Shown: positions 23,130 through 37,900, numbered from the stretch's first letter. The stretch: 64,000 nt of DNA from Physella acuta (GCF_028476545.1 NW_026732732.1:1-64000), one strand, 5' to 3'. Notes: generated by a model from the letters alone, not told the origin. Program-made: numbers and translations.

Positions 23130-24296
23130 CGGTCAAGCAAAAGCTGAAAGAATATTCATTTATATGAATAAAAAATATTTGAACATTTCCTAATTTGATT
23201 GTTAGAAACCTGAAGGTCTCTGTTACAATGAATCAACTTACAGTTGTTGATTGGCCAGTCGGGGGATTAAGTTTGAACGTGACCCTTAATCTGACCCCGA
23301 CATTAGCATGTATTTATATTTTACGACACTTTTTTTCTGTGCCTGAAAGCCTGATGTACGTATACACAGTTACCCTATGCTGCACTATAAATACGGTACT
23401 TTAAATGCAGAAAAATATGGTATTATAAATAATATGGTACTTTAAATTGGTACTATAAATATGTAATAAATACAATAAGTATTTAGGCTATATAGTAATT
23501 AAAAATATTGAATCCAACAAATTATCGAATCTAATTAACACATGATAAGCATCGAATCTAACATGTCGGATATCGAATCTAACTACTAGATCGATACTGT
23601 TGTACCGGCGTTAAATTAATCACTGCAAAGATTACATACCTTGATAGCGAACTTGTTCTTTTTTTAAATATTGACAGTTTTGTTGTAATCTCGGTTGAGG
23701 TTTAACTCTTTATGTTAAAGTAAAATTACATTGAAAAATAAGCGTTAAGCAATAAAATATTATTAGTTATTCAGCAATATGTTTATTTTCGACATCAAAT
23801 GTTCTATACAAAGAGTTATAACGGTACTGTAGAGAAGACAAGGAAGTGCCTGTATTCGAACGCCTCTAAAAACAGCATCAAACTAGCAATGTTATTTTAT
23901 TCACGAAAGATGTCAGTTTGCCTTAAACACGTAGCCACATATTTGACTATCAAATACAAACTAAGAAACATTTTTCCCACTTTAGCCTTTATATTCATAG
24001 ATACATTTGTATATGGAAAATGTAGGCATATATCTTGCTCATTTAAATTTCAGATGAATTATATTCGAATCAAGAAGATGTATTTAATTAATTCGCCTAC
24101 ATAATTTCCATTTATAAATTTAAACTAACCAAGAAGGATAACCTATAAATTTGCTCCCAAAAATGGCTAAATGTACAAAGAAATTCATAAATAATTTTAA
24201 AAGCAACAAAACATTATTTACAGTGTAAATTAAAACAGAATTATTTTTAATTCTTATAAAAATGATTGATTAACCTTTTGTTTTTCAATTATAGAG
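23130..24296 (+). repeat. Array module and unit body upstream of cassette F
   Basis: GTTGATTGGCCAGTCGGGGG, TGACCCCGACATTAGCATG, ATCGAATCTAACTACTAG and the standard body blocks. The 101-codon frame at 23799-24104 is body sequence with no conserved reading in the other copies. Confidence 0.75.
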
Positions 24297-24424
24297 TATT
24301 ATCAGGTTCAAATTTTAATTGCAAACAGCTAGCTAAATTAAAGAATTGAATTCTAGAGATGATGAAAAATTTCAGTTTACACAATATGACACATTTCTCA
24401 ACTCGAGTCACAACTCTCCGTGTA
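24297..24424 (+). repeat. Guide-like cassette F, interrupted
   Basis: CAGCTAGCTAAATTAAAG, then TTTCAGTTTACACAAT, then the variable 20-mer ATGACACATTTCTCAACTCG (24386-24405), then AGTCACAACTCTCCGTGTA. The block is cut at GTGTA and resumes as GTAGCTCTGTTGTTTTAATT at 24536. Confidence 0.65.
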
Positions 24425-24535
24425 TTTTTCACCATGAACAGGGAAGAATTTTTTCAGTTGATACGATTCAAATTCAACAAAATGCATGTTGCAAACATTT
24501 CAAACAATAAATTTCTTTTATTAACATAAAAAAAA
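24425..24535 (+). pseudogene. Retro-insert of an mRNA 3' end in cassette F
   Basis: 111 bp with AATAAA about 25 nt before an A run, flanked by a short GTA repeat on both sides. Gene of origin unknown; too short to carry a domain. Confidence 0.65.
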
Positions 24536-24604
24536 GTAGCTCTGTTGTTTTAATTTACTTAAAAAGAAAATAATGAAAAATAGTACATACTCTTAGTTCT
24601 AGGC

Positions 24605-24680
24605 CATGGTTCGGCAACCTGCGGCTCGCAAGCCGCATGCGGCTCTTTTGATGTCAAGATGCGGCTCTTCAACTCATGCA
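24605..24680. mobile_element. hAT-type element end
   Basis: CATGGTTCGGCAACCTGCGG followed by GAGCCGCA-type motifs in inverted form. It sits at the same unit position (after TCTAGGC) as elements at 1017, 59853 and 61613 but in the opposite orientation. The far end is not identified. Confidence 0.6.
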
Positions 24681-24699
24681 CAAATATTAATAATTATAA

Positions 24700-25690
24700 T
24701 ATTTCATTTTTAAAACTCGTAAAATTTATAGTCTGCAACACTCAGTAATGAACGATATAATAATAAATATAAACAATAAACACTCGCTATTTTATTTAAA
24801 TATTTATTTACTCCCAAAGTACTTCGTTTTTTTATAAAACTGAGTTACTTAAATGTAAACAAAACTGTGTTTGGGTCATATTTATTGCGGCACTGGTTAC
24901 CTACACTACCGCCCACCACCATGGCCTGCTGTATGAAAGCCTTGATTGTAACTTAGTGTAAGTTAATCATTCACCGTAATATCACCGTTAATCACTCACA
25001 ACCTAAGTGTCGAGGACGGAAAGTAACGCTCTCGTGAACCTGATTACACTACCGCTTGGTTTAATCATCGAATGTCGTATTGTAGAATGCTCCTTAAAAT
25101 AAGGTAGGCGCTTAGTACTTGCAAGATAGCCCTGGTCGCCAAATCGCAACCTGCAGAGACGTCGAAGACGCGCCTGATTCATTTAGTGAGCGATTATAGC
25201 AACCTATTGTATCTATAGCCTATCGCGCCATGGTGCTCACGACTAAGAACTCTTGTCGCAAAAACGTGAATTGACATAAAATGCACTCTCCCTGGCGCCG
25301 CAAATAGTAATTTTTTTTTATTTCGCAGAAATCTTCTCGTGAGTATTCTCACCCACACTCCATAAGTTTCATGGCACTTGGATGAACGGTATTGAACCGC
25401 ATCCGACTTTTATTTTTTATATACAGTATATATATAGGCCTATAGAACAATAGAATAGCGCCCTGCCGGGGTGCTACACATGCGAATTTAACATTTTCTT
25501 TTCTCAGATACCTCCCCAAGAGTAATCTGAACAACTTCCCAAAGTTTCATGGCGATTAGATGAAACGTGTACTAATACGTAAAAGAAAAACAGACACACA
25601 CACGCACATACATACATTTATGTTAAATGGTTATTTATGGTAAAACAATTGTTGACTATGTTAACTGTTGACTTTGGGGTGATAAGTAGT
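24700..25690. other. Mixed repeat fragments, no gene recognised
   Basis: Contains TTTCATGGC(A/G)(A/C)TTGGATGAA-like segments typical of mollusc repeat tails near 25365 and 25545. No frame above 61 codons and no recognisable domain. Confidence 0.4.
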
Positions 25691-25697
25691 ATTTACA

Positions 25698-25771
25698 GCC
25701 GATGATGAAAACAGCAATACTAAAGCGAACGTAACAAGGCAGGCTGACGCTATAAATTACATGTCTGAGAG
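25698..25771 (+). ncRNA. C/D-box snoRNA-like retrocopy 2
   Basis: GCC, GATGATGA, internal CTGA (GGCTGACGC) and GTCTGAGAGG. The terminal stem is weaker than in the other copies (GAG instead of GGC), and a G run replaces the A tail. Confidence 0.4.
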
Positions 25772-25799
25772 GTGGGGGGGGGGGGGGGGATTAAGATAA

Positions 25800-26625
<826 letters not shown>

Positions 26626-26710
26626 TTGAAACAGCTAGCTGATTTTAAAAATTGATTTTTATAAATTTAAAGGTTCCTTAGTTCATTATGTTCTGGAATT
26701 TTTGAATTTG
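26626..26710 (+). repeat. Diverged cassette-type promoter Q2
   Basis: ACAGCTAGCTGATTTTAAAA, then TTTATAAATTTAAAGG with the TATA about 28-30 bp before the expected start at 26690, then GTTCTGGAATTTTTGAATTT. No hairpin block follows. Confidence 0.4.
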
Positions 26711-27489
26711 ATTCATCAGTTTAATTTATCGTATATACGAAGTAAAGAGAAAGTCTTGTAATCGTGCAAAAAAAAAATCGAGATTTTCACAGATACCGAC
26801 GTTTTACACCTACCTGAGTCGGAGAAACATAGTTTTGGAAATTTTTCCGTACTTCTGTGTGTGAATGTGTGTCTGTAAACACGATAACTTGAGTACCGTT
26901 ACATCTAGGTTGATGAAATTTATATTTAATATTTACTGTTTGTAGAAAACCATACCGCAAATCAGGGGAGGGTAAAGCTTGAGCAAGGTTTCGGTTTGTG
27001 CCTTGACATCCCCCCCCCCCCCCCCCTATCATCAAACAGACACTGGTATTGGCATGTTTTACCTTTAAAAATGTTTCCTAATACAGTACTATAAATACAG
27101 TAATTTAAATACGGCGCTATATATAATATAATGAAGTGTCGTAAATAAAGTATTATAGATACTTTAGCCCTTATATTCATACATATATTTGTATATGGAA
27201 AATGTAGGCTTTTATATTGCTCATTTAAATTTCATGTGAATTAGTTCAATTAAATCCGAACCAAGAACTTTTTTTTTAATTAATTCGCTTACACTGGTTT
27301 CCACTTATCAATTTAAATTAACCAAGAAGAATAACCTACGAGTTTGCTCCCAAAATGGCTAAATGTACTAAGAAATTCATAAATAATTTTGAGAAATACA
27401 AAAAATTGTCTAAAGTGTAAATCAAAACTAGAATATTTTTTAGTATCTTATAAAAAGGATCGCTTAGTCTTTGTTTTGTAATTTTAAAT
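26711..27489 (+). repeat. Array unit body upstream of cassette G
   Basis: Opens with a short segment (ACGTTTTACACCTACCTGAG) that recurs inverted at about 49.65 kb, then a C run (27011), ACACTGGTATTGGCATGTTT, and the standard body blocks without (TA)n. Confidence 0.75.
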
Positions 27490-27630
27490 TATTATCAGGC
27501 TCAAGTTTTAATTGCAAACAGCTAGCTGAGTTAAATAATTGACTTGTTGATATGATAAGAAAGTTCAGTTTAAATAATCTATTCAGTTTAGTCACGAGTG
27601 ATACAACACTCCGTGTAGCTCTGTTGTTTT
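27490..27630 (+). ncRNA. Guide-like cassette G (candidate small-RNA gene)
   Basis: Well preserved: CAGCTAGCTGAGTTAAAT, AAAGTTCAGTTTAAATAAT, variable 20-mer CTATTCAGTTTAGTCACGAG (27579-27598), TGATACAACACTCCGTGTAG, CTCTGTTG and TTTT at 27627-27630. The 3' block can pair ACAACA with TGTTGT. Confidence 0.45.
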
Positions 27631-27699
27631 AATTTATTTATAAAAGAAATTAATTGAAAATAGTACACACTTTAGATCTAGGTCGTAGGTGTTTGGTTT

Positions 27700-28084
27700 T
27701 GCGATTATTACAGTCTTGGTTGGGTAGTAGTTGATTCTTAGTTGGTTGTATCAATTTTTGTAGAGTGATCGTAGTCTAAAGCTAGTCTTAGATAAATGTC
27801 TACATTATATTAAGTGTGTTTGAATTTTATATGAGAAAACTTCAAATGTAATTGAGCTTTAATCATAGTTTTTACATATTTAAAAAAAAAAAACGTTTTT
27901 GTTTTGTTTTTTATAATACTATGCTAATTAATTTTTAACATCGAATTGTAAATTTATTTTAAAACTGATGACACTGTACTTTTTTGTTCGCGTTGTTTCC
28001 CTGTCGTTTCATTTTTTTTCCAAATTAGAGAAATAAAAAGTATTGGCAAATATGTATTTTAATTTTTTATACCTTCATTTTTAT
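27700..28084. other. AT-rich sequence, nothing recognised
   Basis: Array homology ends soon after cassette G. No frame or repeat boundary was seen before the minisatellite. Confidence 0.5.
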
Positions 28085-30069
28085 CTCATCACTGACCTCT
28101 GTCTCAGTGTTGGACTGGCCCTACTATCTCATCACTGACCTCTATCTCAATGTTGGACTGGCCCTACTATCTCATCACTGACCTCTGTCTCAGTGTTGGA
28201 CTGGCCCTACTATCTCATCACTGACCTCTGTCTCAATTTTGGACTGGCCCTACTATCTCATCACTGACCTCTGCCTCAATGTTGGACTGGCCCTACTATC
28301 TCATCACTGACCTCTGTCTCAATGTTGGACTGGCCCTACTATCTCATCACTGACCTCTGTCTTAATGTTGGACTGGCCCTACTATCTCATCACTGACCTT
28401 TATCTCAATGTTGGACTGGTCCTACTATCTCATCACTGCCCTCTGTCTCAATGTTGGACTGGCCCTACTATCTCATCACTGACCTTTATCTCAATGTTGG
28501 ACTGGTCCTACTATCTCATCACTGACCTCTGTCTCAATGTTGGACTGGCCCTACTATCTCATCACTGACCCCTGTCTTAATGTTGGACTGGCCCTACTAT
28601 CTCATCACTGACCTCTGTCTCAATGTTGGACTGGTCCTACTATCTCATCACTGACCTCTGTCTTAATGTTGGACTGGCCCTACTATCTCATCACTGACCC
28701 CTGTCTTAATGTTGGACTGGCCCTACTATCTCATCACTGACCTCTGTCTCAATGTTGGACTGGCCCTACTATCTCATCACTGACCTCTGTCTCAATGTTG
28801 GACTGGCCCTACTATCTCATCTATGACCTCTGTCTCAATGTTGGACTGGCCCTACTATCTCATCACTGCCCTCTGTCTCAATGTTGGACTGGCCCTACTA
28901 TCTCATCACTAACCTCTGTCTCAATGTTGGACTGGCCCTACTATCTCATCTATGACCTCTGTCTCAATGTTGGACTGGCCCTACTATCTCATCTATGACC
29001 TCTGTCTCAATGTTGGACTGGCCCTACTATCTCATCACTGACCTCTGTCTCAATGTTGGACTGGCCCTACTATCTCATCTATGACCTCTGTCTCAATGTT
29101 GGACTGGCCCTACTATCTCATCACTGACCTCTGTCTCAATGTTGGACTGGCCCTACTATCTCATCACTGACCTCTGTCTCAATGTTGGACTGGTCCTACT
29201 ATCTCATCACTGACCTCTGTCTCAATGTTGGACTGGCCCTACTATCTCATCACTGACCTCTGCCTCAATGTTGGACTGGCCCTACTATCTCATCACTAAC
29301 CTCTGTCTCAATGTTGGACTGGCCCTACTATCTCATCTATGACCTCTGTCTCAATGTTGGACTGGCCCTACTATCTCATCTATGACCTCTGTCTCAATGT
29401 TGGACTGGCCCTACTATCTCATCACTGACCTCTGTCTCAATGTTGGACTGGCCCTACTATCTCATCTATGACCTCTGTCTCAATGTTGGACTGGCCCTAC
29501 TATCTCATCACTGACCTCTGTCTCAATGTTGGACTGGCCCTACTATCTCATCACTGACCTCTGTCTCAATGTTGGACTGGCCCTACTATCTCATCACTGA
29601 CCTCTGTCTCAATGTTGGACTGGCTCTACTATCTCATCACTGACCTCTGTCTCAATTTTGGACTGGTCCTACTATCTCATCACTGACCTCTGTCTCAATG
29701 TTGGACTGGCCCTACTATCTCATCACTGACCTCTGTCTCAATGTTGGACTGGTCCTACTATCTCATCACTGACCTCTGTCTCAATGTTGGACTGGCCCTA
29801 CTATCTCATCTATGACCTCTGTCTCAATGTTGGACTGGCCCTACTATCTCATCACTGACCTCTGTCTCAATGTTGGACTGGTCCTACTATCTCATCACTG
29901 ACCTCTGTCTCAATGTTGGACTGGTCCTACTATCTCATCACTGACCTCTGTCTCAATGTTGGACTGGCCCTACTATCTCATCACTTACCTCTGTCTCAAT
30001 GTTGGACTGGTCCTACTATCTCATCACTGACCTCTGTCTCAATGTTGGACTGGCCCTACTATCTCATCA
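28085..30069 (+). repeat. 43-bp minisatellite, about 46 copies
   Basis: Unit: CTATCTCATCACTGACCTCT, GTCTCAATGTTGGACTGGCC, CTA. Variants (TCTATGACC, GGTCCTA, CAATTTTGG) recur in blocks, showing duplication of multi-copy segments. Because 43 is not divisible by three the frame rotates, and all three plus-strand frames stay open for long stretches. Confidence 0.95.
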
Positions 30070-31818
30070 CGCATTCGAATTTTATTTGTTACATACCGTA
30101 TATAGAGAAGAAAAAATTCAGCTTTCTATAGACTACAAATTACTAGACGGTTTACCTTCCAGTATATCACACGATCCTGACAACGTGGTCTATGTTAGAC
30201 CCTTGCCACACATATGCTGGGCCGGTTAGAGAAATTAGGAACATCATGTAGACCCCTGGTAAAAACCTGCTAGACAAGTGTCGCAATAATACGTAGCACT
30301 CCAATGTATACATATTTAAGTCCCAGCGTAATTAGATATAGTTATATTGTATATAGGATATACCATATCATAGATAGAGCAGCCATTTAAATGTCACAAA
30401 TATGATTATATATTATTATATGACCTTTTAAAAATATCAAATATATTTACATTGTATGATAAGGGCGTTTAAATATCTCACTGTTTTATTTTATTTGTAA
30501 AAGTATGGTTTACCTTTCAGATCAGACTGACGACTCTTAATCAGTTCTTTTTTTTTTTTGCTGAGATTATAATGGAACAATGATCATGACAGAACGAAAT
30601 TAAGAGACAATTAAACCAAAGTTGATGTGGTAAAGTCTATAACGGTGGGCGATCAACGTAAACTGAATAATTTAATACAGAGCACCCAAAGGGCGTCTAA
30701 GTGTTATTTTTGGACCAACGAAACAAATAGACTGAAACACACCTAACACAAACAACACATCAACAGTCAAACAATCAATCAAACTAAAAAAATCAAATAA
30801 AACAAACAATCAAACGAACCAAACGAACCAAACAATCAAAAATACAATCAATCAAAGGGAAACAACGTATGTATAAACTTACATAAAACAAACACAAACA
30901 CATTAATAACAATACAATTCAATTACATTTTATAGTTGATTATATTGGTCATAATAAACAAGAAAACGTTGTTAAATTGAATGTTTAGTTAAGTACCAGT
31001 TATTTTTAAAATGGACATGTAGATATAAAAGAAAAAGAAAAACCCTTAGATGTTAAGAACGTTAAATTTACTGATTTTAAATATAAAACTTTCGAACAAG
31101 AGCTGTTCTGCAACGACTTTTAACGCTTTTCTCAAATTTGTTGATGCAATGGAATGAAAAAGAAACAATAGGCTTGAACATCTAGTTCCAAATAGTTCCA
31201 AATTGTTATTGCCAGAAAGCGTATGTTTCAAGCAAAATTGATTATTTTATAATAGTTGTGAAATGATTACAACATGACTTTCGGTTTTATTAAGCCTAAC
31301 AATATTCAATCAAATAATTGTGCAAAGTAACTATTTTTAGAAACATTAAATTTAAACTCATTGACCGATTCAGCTTATAGATATTGAAGCAATGCACAAC
31401 AATTAACTATTAGATCAACACAAATACATCATGGTTAGTCTAGCTAGAACAATGGTTTTCAATATTTTTGACGGTACAGAACCTCCACCAGTTTCATAAG
31501 CCCCTTTACCGAACCCCACCAGTTTAAAATGAGAATTCACCTAACATTTCTAAATAGTAATAGTGTTAGAACCACTGAGCTAGAAAACTTGCTGTAAACA
31601 TCTAATAGTAAGCGGGTCATGATTTGGTTCGATGTGAGATCTATGCGGCTCACTGGATAAAGAAAACATGTTGTCACTTGTGTTCTTTTGCCATCAGATA
31701 CGGTTCGATGTGTTGATGATGTTGTACCTTACAGGGAATATACATTATTTCATTAAGGTTTTATGTTTTACTCAACTGCTATCAGCACTCAGTAGATTTA
31801 GAACCAAATTGTAAGGAC
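30070..31818. other. AT-rich sequence, no gene recognised
   Basis: One segment (ACTAGACGGTTTACCTTCCA, 30143-30200) recurs at about 35768, showing another dispersed repeat. An A/C-rich stretch with CAAACAATCAAACGAACC lies at 30720-30860. No frame exceeds 76 codons. Confidence 0.45.
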
Positions 31819-31833
31819 TAGTTGATCTACACA

Positions 31834-32120
31834 ATTTTTTTTAATACTTTTATTTGCAATTAAAACAAGTACATCAACATCAAATTTTTTAACATAATTT
31901 TGAACACCAAATGAAAACGAAAGGTTTTGCAAATGTACATAATGAATATTTACAAGATGTCATGTATTTGATTATAAAAAATTGCAAAGGATGACAGTAA
32001 AAGGGGTTAAGGTCAAATGAAAGTGTCAGAAGTCTGGGTGGGGAGAGGAAAGGAAATTTTTCAGAGAGGGTCAATGGGACAGTGAAGCATTTTCTATGTA
32101 GGGAAACAACTTAAGTTGAC
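31834..32120 (-). pseudogene. Second retrocopy of the unidentified mRNA 3' end
   Basis: Reverse complement of the 8511-8900 insert (AGTCAACTTAAGTTGTTTCC matches AGTCAACTCAAGTTGTTTCC), with a TTTATTTGC signal and T run at the low-coordinate side, i.e. a poly(A) tail on the minus strand. TAGTTGATCTACACA flanks it at 31819-31833 and 32121-32135. Confidence 0.8.
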
Positions 32121-32135
32121 TAGTTGATCTACACA

Positions 32136-32947
<812 letters not shown>

Positions 32948-32954
32948 CTACACA

Positions 32955-33041
32955 TTTTTTTTTTTTTTTTTTTACAGATTACAACAATATGTGCGTGAGT
33001 GCATTAGTCTGTTATGAAAATCTGTTATATTTTAACCATGC
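32955..33041 (-). pseudogene. Short poly(A)-tailed retro-insert
   Basis: 87 bp with a 19-nt poly(A) on the minus strand, between TTGATCTACACA copies at 32943-32954 and 33042-33053. Source RNA unknown. Confidence 0.7.
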
Positions 33042-33053
33042 TTGATCTACACA

Positions 33054-33771
33054 AAGAGCTACAAATATTACTAAACACAACAGCTGCGATCTGTAAAATT
33101 AAGCAGAATGTTTCATATTTTAATAAACAATTAAAAATTGATCGCAATGTTTTCATTAGCGTTATAAATATATTTATTATATCAAACATAAAGGCATTTC
33201 AAATTATAAAATAAAATAATATCAACAACAAAAAGCATGTATTTTTTTATCTTTGACACTATTACGGAGTTGACTGTTAACTATAGTTGTATTTATTAAC
33301 GCAGCTGGTTATACATATCAGTTAGTTACCTCCCTGCATTAGTTTCTGAAAAAGAAATTTGTAAATGTATAGTGTTGTTAAATATTAAAATAAACGTGAA
33401 TCTATAGTATCCGTATCTTGATTAAATATTTTCGTTAATAAAAATAAATGTGCACTTTATAATTATTGATTCCAATGAACATAAATTTAAAAAAAAATAT
33501 ACATATTTATTTACATAAATGGCTGAATTCGCCAAAATTAGAACGGGAATATTTATGTGTATCGTAACTCTATATATGTGAATCATATAGCTATCCAAAA
33601 GAGATATTATGTAGAATGGGCTGTGTATAATGTATTGTTTCTACTTCTATATGATTGTCAAACTGACCTACAGCTTATTTAAAGGTGATAATTTTTATGA
33701 TTTCGGCTAGTAAAATGGATGACAGGGTATGGGGAAGCGAGAGACTTAGTTACAAACGTCAAATATCTAAA
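33054..33771. other. AT-rich sequence, nothing recognised
   Basis: No repeats shared with the array and no frame above 66 codons. Confidence 0.45.
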
Positions 33772-33779
33772 CTCTAGAC

Positions 33780-33996
33780 CAGGGGTCTCCAAACTTTTCA
33801 GTCCGAGGGCCGCATTAACTATCAAATTTCAGTTCGGGGGCCAGTTTCTTCCAGGCATGTCTTTTATTTTTCTGGACAAAGTTCCTCAGCCATCACCAAC
33901 AAAAGTTTTTTCCTTGAACAAAAAGATCTCCGCGGGCCGGATGAGAGGACTTCGCGGGCCGCATCCGGCCCTCGGGCCGTAGTTTGGAGACCCCTC
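33780..33996. mobile_element. hAT-type MITE with 8-bp target duplication
   Basis: CAGGGGTCTCCAAACTTTT at the left and AGTTTGGAGACCCCTC at the right, flanked by CTCTAGAC at 33772-33779 and 33997-34004. GGGCCG-rich subterminal motifs are typical of this MITE type. Confidence 0.92.
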
Positions 33997-34004
33997 CTCT
34001 AGAC

Positions 34005-36930
34005 TGTAAAAGTTGATAGACAATTCTCTAAGGTTTTGGTTTGAATAAAGTAGAAGAGTTCCACTATAATGCCTCTGTAAAACAAATGTCACCTTTTTTA
34101 TGAATTAGGTATTTAACCCAGGTTAAGAATCACTGCTCTCGTGTTGTACACAGCTCTCTAGAACATCTGTAACAGGTTTTGTTCTACTGTCTCACGTCAC
34201 ACGTAATGGTATTTGTGTTGTTGTTTTTGTTATGGTTTTAATAAAGTAACTAAAAGACCCGGGAAGAAAACAACTACATATATAATATCACCCGAATTGC
34301 GGACCTGTGTGGATGTTTATTTTGTTTTAATTGTAATGTTTTAAAGATACATAGTCAATTTTTAAATTGGCTTTGTATTAATGTTCAAGTTTATAAAGAT
34401 ACATTCGCACTATGTTTGTTGAATTTGTTTTAATTGCAATATGTTCAAATACGCTTTAAAAACTCCTACACTAAAATTAAAATTAGTAGAAATAAATTAT
34501 AAAATAAAAATTTGGAAATGTACTGATACGTCTAAAACTATCAATGAGGCAGGTATGCTGAAAATTGTCTAAGCTGACTCACTAAAAATTGCTGTAAAAA
34601 TTATTGTTTTTAAAAATTATTTTGTTTTGGTATTAAAATAATTATTTACCAATACCCGCCATCTAATTTACATATCAAGGGAAGAGACGTATAAATATTT
34701 ACCATGCTTAAGAATATCTGCAAAAAATGTATAATATATATTAAAATTACACTTTTTTAATTAATTGATTATGTTAGAAATTAAATAATAAAACATAACA
34801 ATAGCAAAAAATTAAGTTTAATACTGAAATACAAACAATTGTTACTGTTATTAAAAAAAATAATTAAAAACTATGACTAAGTAAATGCATTAGTTTTAAA
34901 TAAAAGGAATAATATTTCATTCACGGTCAAACTTATCCCCACAAGGCTAAATGTTTTTATAAATATTGATTTCGCTTATTTGTAATATGCATTTCATTCT
35001 GATGCTTCTAAAAACCACACTATATTGATGGCCATAATCATTATTTAATCTGTGTTGCTTCCCTTAGATTTTCGGAAAAGAATCGAAATTGTAAGTGACT
35101 GATCAATTATATTTAATCAGCTTTTGATACAACGTAGTTTATATGCTTACACTTGTTGTTATAACACCATTTGTCGTTGTTACATGAAACGGATGATTTT
35201 AGATACTGATGTCCGATAATAAAATAGGTGTGTTGGGTTGTTAGTAGTATTATAATCTCGACACATTTTATGGTTTGAAACTAGGGTTCGGCGTATGTTA
35301 GGACTAGGGTTGGTGTTAGGGTTAGGGACAGGGTTAGCATTGACATTAGCCAGCAATGTGTGTATTTAGTTAACTACCAACAACCTAACACCCTTTCTTT
35401 TAAACATATAGTATTATCTGACACTGGTATAAATATTCCCTCATGAAACAATGGTAGCATCAACTACAACATATTTCCTTTCTATAACTCGGACGACAAG
35501 CTTTGTGTATATGTAACTTCAGTCTGTGGGAATATATCAGTCGTATAGCAGCATTTAATAATAGATGTAGCCTGGCTGATCTTCAGATTTCAGCAACTGT
35601 AACTTATAATTATATAAGTAGATCAATACCCGATAGCAATGTAATGTAAGATATTTTTTTTATAGAATTATATGTTTACTTAATTAAAAAAAATAATAGC
35701 AAGCTGGCCGACTTGATGGTGACGATGTAACAGATGTAACATCACCATTTACTAAATGAACCTCTACTAGACGGTTTACCTTCCAGTATATCACACAATC
35801 CTGACAACGTCTATGTGAGACCCATGCTTACTAGGTATGATTATGTATCGGTTAAAATTTTCCCCAAAAAAAATTGTTTCAAAACATAACGGCGTGAGGA
35901 AATGTCTTAGAATGTAATGTTTTGCATGTATTAGAAAAACGTATGCACAAAGATCACTGTTTTGAAATATATAATTATATACTTTTTAAATTTGAAATAA
36001 GGATGCTGCTTCATGATCTTCACGGTTTTAAAGACAAAAATTAGGTTTCTTATATTTACCTCGTATGTTTACTAAAACATTTTAAACCTTTTTCATGACA
36101 AACTAGATAGCGATTATTATGCAAGTTCGTTAATGTTGTCTCCCTTGTATAGTTTAAGTTAAAGAAATGGCAACTGATATGCAAGTTTAGATTTGTATTA
36201 AAACGTGATATTTAAAAAAAAAGCTCCAAAATGACTAAACAATAGACTGCCAACAAGCAGATCAGATATATAACAAACAGAAAATAATTTTCTTTCCAGC
36301 CAAAAATGAGAATCGGAATAAACGTTACTGCATATTTTTTTTAACACAGTTTGGCTAATTAAGAACAAACCATGTGTGATTAAAGAACCGTAAAAACGGA
36401 TTAAAATTGATCAGCTGACTGTGACTGTGAGGTATGCTTCACCAGATGATGAGCTACCCGTTACACGTTTTTTTTTAAACTTCCCTAGATATGGGTAGCT
36501 ACACGGGGGAATGTATTGCTGAGGTTGTGTACAACTACCTTTATAATGTTGAGAAAATGTTTTAGTAAGTGTTGGACGGTATTGCTGCCAGTGCCACTAT
36601 TCTCTACATGATGGCTAATGCGTTTAATACAATTTACTTTATTATCAGAATCTGACAGTCATAAACTCAAAGATCAAAACTTGTCGATTAAAAACGCGAA
36701 TTAACTAACAAATGTGGTTTAAACTGTATAATGAACTATTTCAGTGCATCCATTTACTTCAGTCAAATAAATGAAGAGACGCTACTTAATTATATGGTTT
36801 CATTTACGTTTTATTTAATTGAAAGTCAAAGTTTGAAGTTAAAAAAACAAAGAATTTAAAAAAAAAAATGTTTTTGTTTTCATGTACGTGTGGTCTTCTT
36901 CTTTCTTCTTCTTCGTTCTTAATTATTAGT
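34005..36930. other. AT-rich intergenic sequence
   Basis: No gene recognised. A degenerate TTAGGG-like patch (GTTAGGGTTAGGGACAGGG) lies at 35317-35335. The segment ACTAGACGGTTTACCTTCCA (35768) repeats that at 30147. Confidence 0.45.
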
Positions 36931-36934
36931 GTTG

Positions 36935-37290
36935 AAGGGAACGAGATTTATCTGCCAGTGGGTTTGAACACGAGACTTTGCTCGAATTTATCAACCATGA
37001 GCTTTTTGCCGACTCGACCACGCCTCCAACACAATTAAGCGTTACGTGTCAACTGGTTATGCGCCATTGAGGCCATTGACTCCGATTTCAGCCTGCTTTT
37101 CTTTTTGGATTTGCTTCCATAGCCTTTGTCCAACCAAGAACAAACTACAAGGCAGCAGATGTTTTATTTTTGGAGTTGTCTCTCCTAGAAGAGTGGCTGT
37201 CCCCAGCTAACGAGCCTCATCTGCCCGAGGGTTCGAACTCGAGACTTTTCGGTCTAGCAAACATGAGCTTTACCGACTCGACCACGTCAA
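36935..37290 (-). mobile_element. Two tRNA-like SINE copies, minus strand
   Basis: On the minus strand an A-box-like TGGTCGAGTCGGTAAAGC precedes a B-box-like GAGTTCGAACCC, in copies at about 37155-37290 and 36935-37150. The shared tail GTTTTATTTTTGGAGTTGTC (plus strand) links them to a third copy at 37745. This is a different family from the SINE at 22889. Confidence 0.6.
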
Positions 37291-37900
37291 TTTTCTACTT
37301 TCGATACATTACAAAATGTAAGAAACAACAAAACAATGTATATGTAATTGTGTACTCCACATTTATTGCACTCAATATTTCACTAAACGTTGGAGCTATC
37401 TTTCATTTATTATAATTCAGAAAGTCAATATTTTTAACCAATGTCTTATCCATAGATTTAAGGAAAGATGGAAATACGGTGCATGTTTTGTTGTCTGTTT
37501 GTCTGTCAGTGTGTCTGGTGTAGATTAAATGCTGTCACTTTAAATTCATTTCAATTTGATGAATGTCTTCAACCTTCACTGGTACTTGATAACTGACAGT
37601 GTTATTTATTACAGTTGAAAATAAAACACAACTGCAATGAATCCGTCCGAAAAAAAATGTTTTTTCCATCACACTTAAATGTGCCCCCCCCCCCCCCCCA
37701 CACACACAATCGAATAAATTACATTTGATAGAGTGCACCATAGCTTTTATCCAACTAAGAACAAATTACAAGGCAGCAGTTGTTTGATTTTGGAGTTGTC
37801 TCTCCTATTAAGAGTTGCTTTTCATAGCAATTGAGCACCATCTGTCTTGGGGTTCGAACTCGAGCCTTTTACTAGGGGGGTTATTGGCTGAGAATTAGAA
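37170..37900. other. Filler around SINE copies with a C/CA run
   Basis: The third SINE-like copy occupies about 37745-37880 (GGGGTTCGAACTCGAGCC). A C run followed by (CA)n is at 37682-37709. No gene visible. Confidence 0.5.

Noticed and set aside
28365-30229. Repeat proteins such as MLDWPYYLITDL
   Set aside because: All three frames of the 43-bp minisatellite are open for similar lengths and begin at the repeat's own ATG, so openness carries no information.
35280-35335. Interstitial telomere repeat
   Set aside because: Only a few degenerate TTAGGG-like words; too short to support a telomeric origin.
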